Shown here in pieces: positions 7,384 through 9,329 of a stretch of DNA of 9,329 bases (position 1 is the first letter of the stretch; the number at the start of each line of letters is the position of its first letter). The translations under genes and the position numbers were made by a program. The stretch is from CAYNNP01 sp964398215 (GTDB lineage Bacteria > Planctomycetota > Planctomycetia > Pirellulales > Pirellulaceae). The notes below the pieces were generated by a model. The model had not been told where the DNA came from and did no database searches. It saw only the letters and a list, made by a program, of their open reading frames with translations. The stretch covers positions 1-9,329 of the forward strand of contig CAYNNP010000257.1 in assembly GCA_964398215.1 (NCBI GenBank), in the 5' to 3' direction.

Positions 7384-7409
7384 GTAGCTTGGCCGCTCCC
7401 GGCCGAGAC
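7384..7409 (+). repeat. Hairpin repeat copy A in the divergent promoter region
   Basis: The element GTAGCTTGGC...GCCGAGAC folds as an 8-pair stem (7388-7395 with 7400-7407, including one G-T pair) around CTCC. Its outer bases are identical to the hairpin starting at 9268. It lies between the divergent starts of the propeller and prenyltransferase-repeat genes. It also contains the TTG at 7389, the most upstream possible start of the rightward gene, which argues against that start. Confidence 0.7.
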
Positions 7410-7511
7410 GTGTCCTGGACTAGCACCTTGGCCGCAAGTGCCCAGATTTGTTGCGTTTCGGCAACCCAATCCCGTAAACCTTGCTCCGCGCGAGCTATAG
7501 TCGAGAGATAC

Positions 7512-7515
7512 AGGA
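7512..7515 (+). promoter_or_regulatory. Putative ribosome binding site supporting a TTG start at 7524
   Basis: AGGA lies eight bases before TTG 7524-7526. No in-frame ATG occurs until 7701, where the protein would begin only two residues before its membrane anchor. The site is modest, but it is the best start evidence available. Confidence 0.4.
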
Positions 7516-7523
7516 ACCTCTCA

Positions 7524-9119
7524 TTGACCAGCGAATCAGACACAACCGGCACGACCCTCACCAGCGACCAAGCTAAACCGGCCGCGGTCAGCGCTATACC
7601 TCCGCCAGTCGTGTTGCAAGCAGCTGAGGATCCGACGCAACAATCCTTAGATTCCTTATCATCAGGCGACGCGCCGCAGGTTTCTGTTTGGCGCAATCGA
7701 ATGCCCGCTTGGCTGATCAGCTCCATCATTCACACGCTGGTCTTGGTTTTGTTGAGCTATTGGAGCTATCAAAGATCTGGCTCATCAGCTATCGCCCTGC
7801 AAGCTCAACAGTCTGACCAAGCTTCACAGGCCATCACGTTCCAAGTCGCTCAGACCAACGTGCAGCAAGACAACATCAGCGAAGCTCAAGCCGAACAACC
7901 GATCGCTGTCGATATTGCTCCGCAGCAAACAGCACAACTGAGCGTTACGCCGATCCCCAAGTCCACGGTGTTGACGAAAGACCAACATGCGATGGTTACC
8001 AACGGAGGTAGCCCGACAGAGATGCATTTGTTGATGCTGCCAGGTGGAGGACTAGAAGGGCGTTCGCCGGAAGGCCGCAAAGAGTTCGGTGAACGGTTTG
8101 GTGCCACGCCTGAAAGCGAACAGGCCGTCGACCTCGCACTGCAATGGCTGATCAACCATCAACGCCCCAATGGATCGTGGTCATTCAATTTGGATCTTGA
8201 TCCTTGCAATGGACGCTGCCGACACAGCAAAAAAGCTGGCGATACACCAACACCGTCGACTGGCGCAACCGGGCTAGCGTTGCTTGCGCTGCTGGGCGCC
8301 GGACACACACACAAGACAGGGCCATACGCAGACAATATTCGCGACGCCATCTATTACTTGAGGTCGGTCGCTGGCGAAACACAATTCGGCTTGGACTGGC
8401 AACACGGCAGTATGTATGGACACGGCATCGCCCTGATGGCTTTGGGCGAAGCCTGTTCGATGACGGCAGACAAAGACGGAAACTACGACTCGGACCTCCA
8501 CAATCTTGTTACTCGTGGCAGCGTTTTTACAGCCAGCGCACAACACTCCAACGGATCGTGGGGATATGTTCCAGGCAGGCCCGGTGATACAACCCTGACG
8601 GGCTGGCAAGTCCTATCGTTGATCGCCGTACGCCGCAACGGAATATCACTTCCATCGCCAACGCTACCAAACGCCAAGAAGTTCATACGAACGATTGTAG
8701 CGACCGACGAATTTGAATTTGGTTATCAATCACCCGAGCCGGAGCCAACGACCACAGCGATTGGTTTAACGCTGATGCTGTATCTGGGGCAGCGTCCAGG
8801 CATGACACTTTTTGATGAATCACTCGATCGTCTTGCCAATCGCGGGCCAACGCTAACGAACGTCTATCACGACTACTACGGTTCACTGGCGCTTCACCAT
8901 GCTCAGCACAAAGGCTGGGAACGCTGGAACAACAAACTTCGCGACCATCTTGTCCGCACACAGGCAACCGAAGGACACGAGATTGGCAGCTGGCACTTTA
9001 AAGACAAATGGGGCGACAAAGGCGGCCGACTCTACACGACATGCATGAGCGCAATGATGTTGGAGATCTACTACCGTTATCTTCCGCTGTACGATCCCGA
9101 CGCGAAATTTCCACTCTAG
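7524..9119 (+). CDS. Membrane-anchored prenyltransferase/squalene-oxidase-repeat protein, function unknown
   Basis: From TTG 7524 the product is 531 residues. A polar N-terminus (1-58) precedes one membrane helix, 'PAWLISSIIHTLVLVLLSYW' (61-80), then a Q/A-rich linker (about 90-155) that is presumably extracytoplasmic. A conserved block 'GGGLEGRSPEGR' (174-185) leads into an alpha/alpha-toroid domain. Its repeat motifs are 'HQRPNGSWSF' (212-221), 'QHSNGSWGY' (340-348) and 'TEGHEIGSWHF' (482-492), the Q-x-x-x-G-x-W pattern of squalene-cyclase and prenyltransferase folds. 'CNGRC' (228-232) and 'GAGHTHKTGPY' (258-268) are typical of the planctomycete family. No DxDD or other terpene-cyclase catalytic motif was found, so an enzymatic cyclase role is unlikely. 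The anchor plus toroid suggests a surface or periplasmic scaffold or binding protein, which is inference. It is transcribed divergently from the propeller gene. Alternative starts are TTG 7389 (inside a repeat, unlikely) and ATG 7701. Confidence 0.85.
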   Translation: MTSESDTTGTTLTSDQAKPAAVSAIPPPVVLQAAEDPTQQSLDSLSSGDAPQVSVWRNRMPAWLISSIIHTLVLVLLSYWSYQRSGSSAIALQAQQSDQASQAITFQVAQTNVQQDNISEAQAEQPIAVDIAPQQTAQLSVTPIPKSTVLTKDQHAMVTNGGSPTEMHLLMLPGGGLEGRSPEGRKEFGERFGATPESEQAVDLALQWLINHQRPNGSWSFNLDLDPCNGRCRHSKKAGDTPTPSTGATGLALLALLGAGHTHKTGPYADNIRDAIYYLRSVAGETQFGLDWQHGSMYGHGIALMALGEACSMTADKDGNYDSDLHNLVTRGSVFTASAQHSNGSWGYVPGRPGDTTLTGWQVLSLIAVRRNGISLPSPTLPNAKKFIRTIVATDEFEFGYQSPEPEPTTTAIGLTLMLYLGQRPGMTLFDESLDRLANRGPTLTNVYHDYYGSLALHHAQHKGWERWNNKLRDHLVRTQATEGHEIGSWHFKDKWGDKGGRLYTTCMSAMMLEIYYRYLPLYDPDAKFPL

Positions 9120-9329
9120 CACAGCTAAACGCAGCGGCGACAATCACGGTTATGTAACGAGGGCAGCCTGTACGCACATCGTGGTTTTTAGATACACCAA
9201 CGGGGCTTGGGAGGACTTTAGGATTGCCGATGCTTTAGGCATACCCAACATTTATGAACGGAACATAGTAGCTTGGCTGCCCCAGCCGAGACTGCCTATT
9301 TCTCGGCTCGGAGAGCCGAGCTACTTTAA
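9120..9329. other. Non-coding right end of the window
   Basis: No supported gene was seen in these 210 bases. CTTTAGG occurs twice, at 9216-9222 and 9233-9239, 17 bases apart. Positions 9267-9325 form a large inverted repeat described separately. The segment right after the stop at 9119 shows no hairpin followed by T residues, so the inverted repeat is the only terminator-like structure for the rightward gene. Confidence 0.5.
9267..9325. repeat. Inverted repeat of two head-to-head hairpins (copies B and C)
   Basis: Arms 9267-9290 and 9302-9325 are reverse complements at 20 of 24 positions, separated by 11 bases. Each arm is also a hairpin by itself. Copy B is CTTGGCT-GCCCC-AGCCGAG (9272-9290) with one T-G pair. 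Copy C, on the minus strand, is CTCGGCT-CTCCG-AGCCGAG with a perfect 7-bp stem. Copy B shares GTAGCTTGGC and GCCGAGAC with copy A at 7384-7409. The arrangement resembles a BIME-like pair of REP units or a small non-autonomous mobile element, and could also act as a terminator. No transposase is in the window. Confidence 0.75.

Noticed and set aside
7307..7729. The leftward propeller frame stays open 141 codons upstream of the chosen start
   Set aside because: This part is antisense to the N-terminus of the rightward gene, lacks family similarity, and would bury the signal peptide inside the protein.
1..9329. CRISPR array, toxin-antitoxin pair, or other defence system
   Set aside because: No regularly spaced direct repeats and no nuclease-toxin or effector pair was found. 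The exonuclease fragment and the CPBP domain alone do not constitute a defence locus.

Overview
The window looks like chromosomal DNA from a planctomycete, most likely Pirellulaceae (Rhodopirellula-like). This rests on family recognition, not on a search. The clues are a secreted PQQ-type beta-propeller with the planctomycete-style 'W-x-Q-F-R-G' opening, a membrane-anchored prenyltransferase/squalene-oxidase-repeat protein with a 'PAWLxSxxxH' anchor, an ABC permease fused to a CPBP protease, moderate GC content, and short hairpin repeats between genes. No tRNA, rRNA, CRISPR array, transposase or phage gene was seen.

Layout. Positions 1-307 (minus) hold the N-terminal part of a DEDD-type 3'-5' exonuclease that runs off the left edge. 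Positions 308-750 are non-coding and carry three consecutive perfect hairpins (456-546) and a weak terminator-like hairpin (704-720). Positions 751-3788 (minus) are a two-gene ABC export operon: a NatA-type ATPase overlaps by 4 bp (ATGA) a 747-residue NatB-type permease with a C-terminal CPBP intramembrane protease domain. Positions 3996-5303 (minus) are a complete ACT-domain homoserine dehydrogenase. It ends in a convincing intrinsic terminator that begins in its last sense codon and separates it from the ABC operon. Positions 5371-5736 (minus) encode a small PilZ-like protein, possibly co-transcribed with the dehydrogenase. Positions 5942-7306 (minus) encode an exported PQQ-like beta-propeller. 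Divergent from it, 7524-9119 (plus) encodes the prenyltransferase-repeat protein. Positions 9120-9329 are non-coding and end in a 24+24-nt imperfect inverted repeat.

How the genes relate. The ATPase and permease-protease clearly form one machine. The exonuclease, homoserine dehydrogenase and PilZ protein are housekeeping or signalling genes with no evident link to it. The propeller and the prenyltransferase-repeat protein share a divergent intergenic region and are both predicted to act outside the cytoplasm, but no shared pathway can be shown from sequence.

The most interesting non-genic signal is a family of about 25-nt hairpins, seen three times: once in the divergent promoter region (7384-7409) and twice head-to-head at 9267-9325. 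The copies share their outer ends, and one stem pair differs by a compensatory change. I see no clear candidate for a new multi-gene defence or biosynthetic system here.
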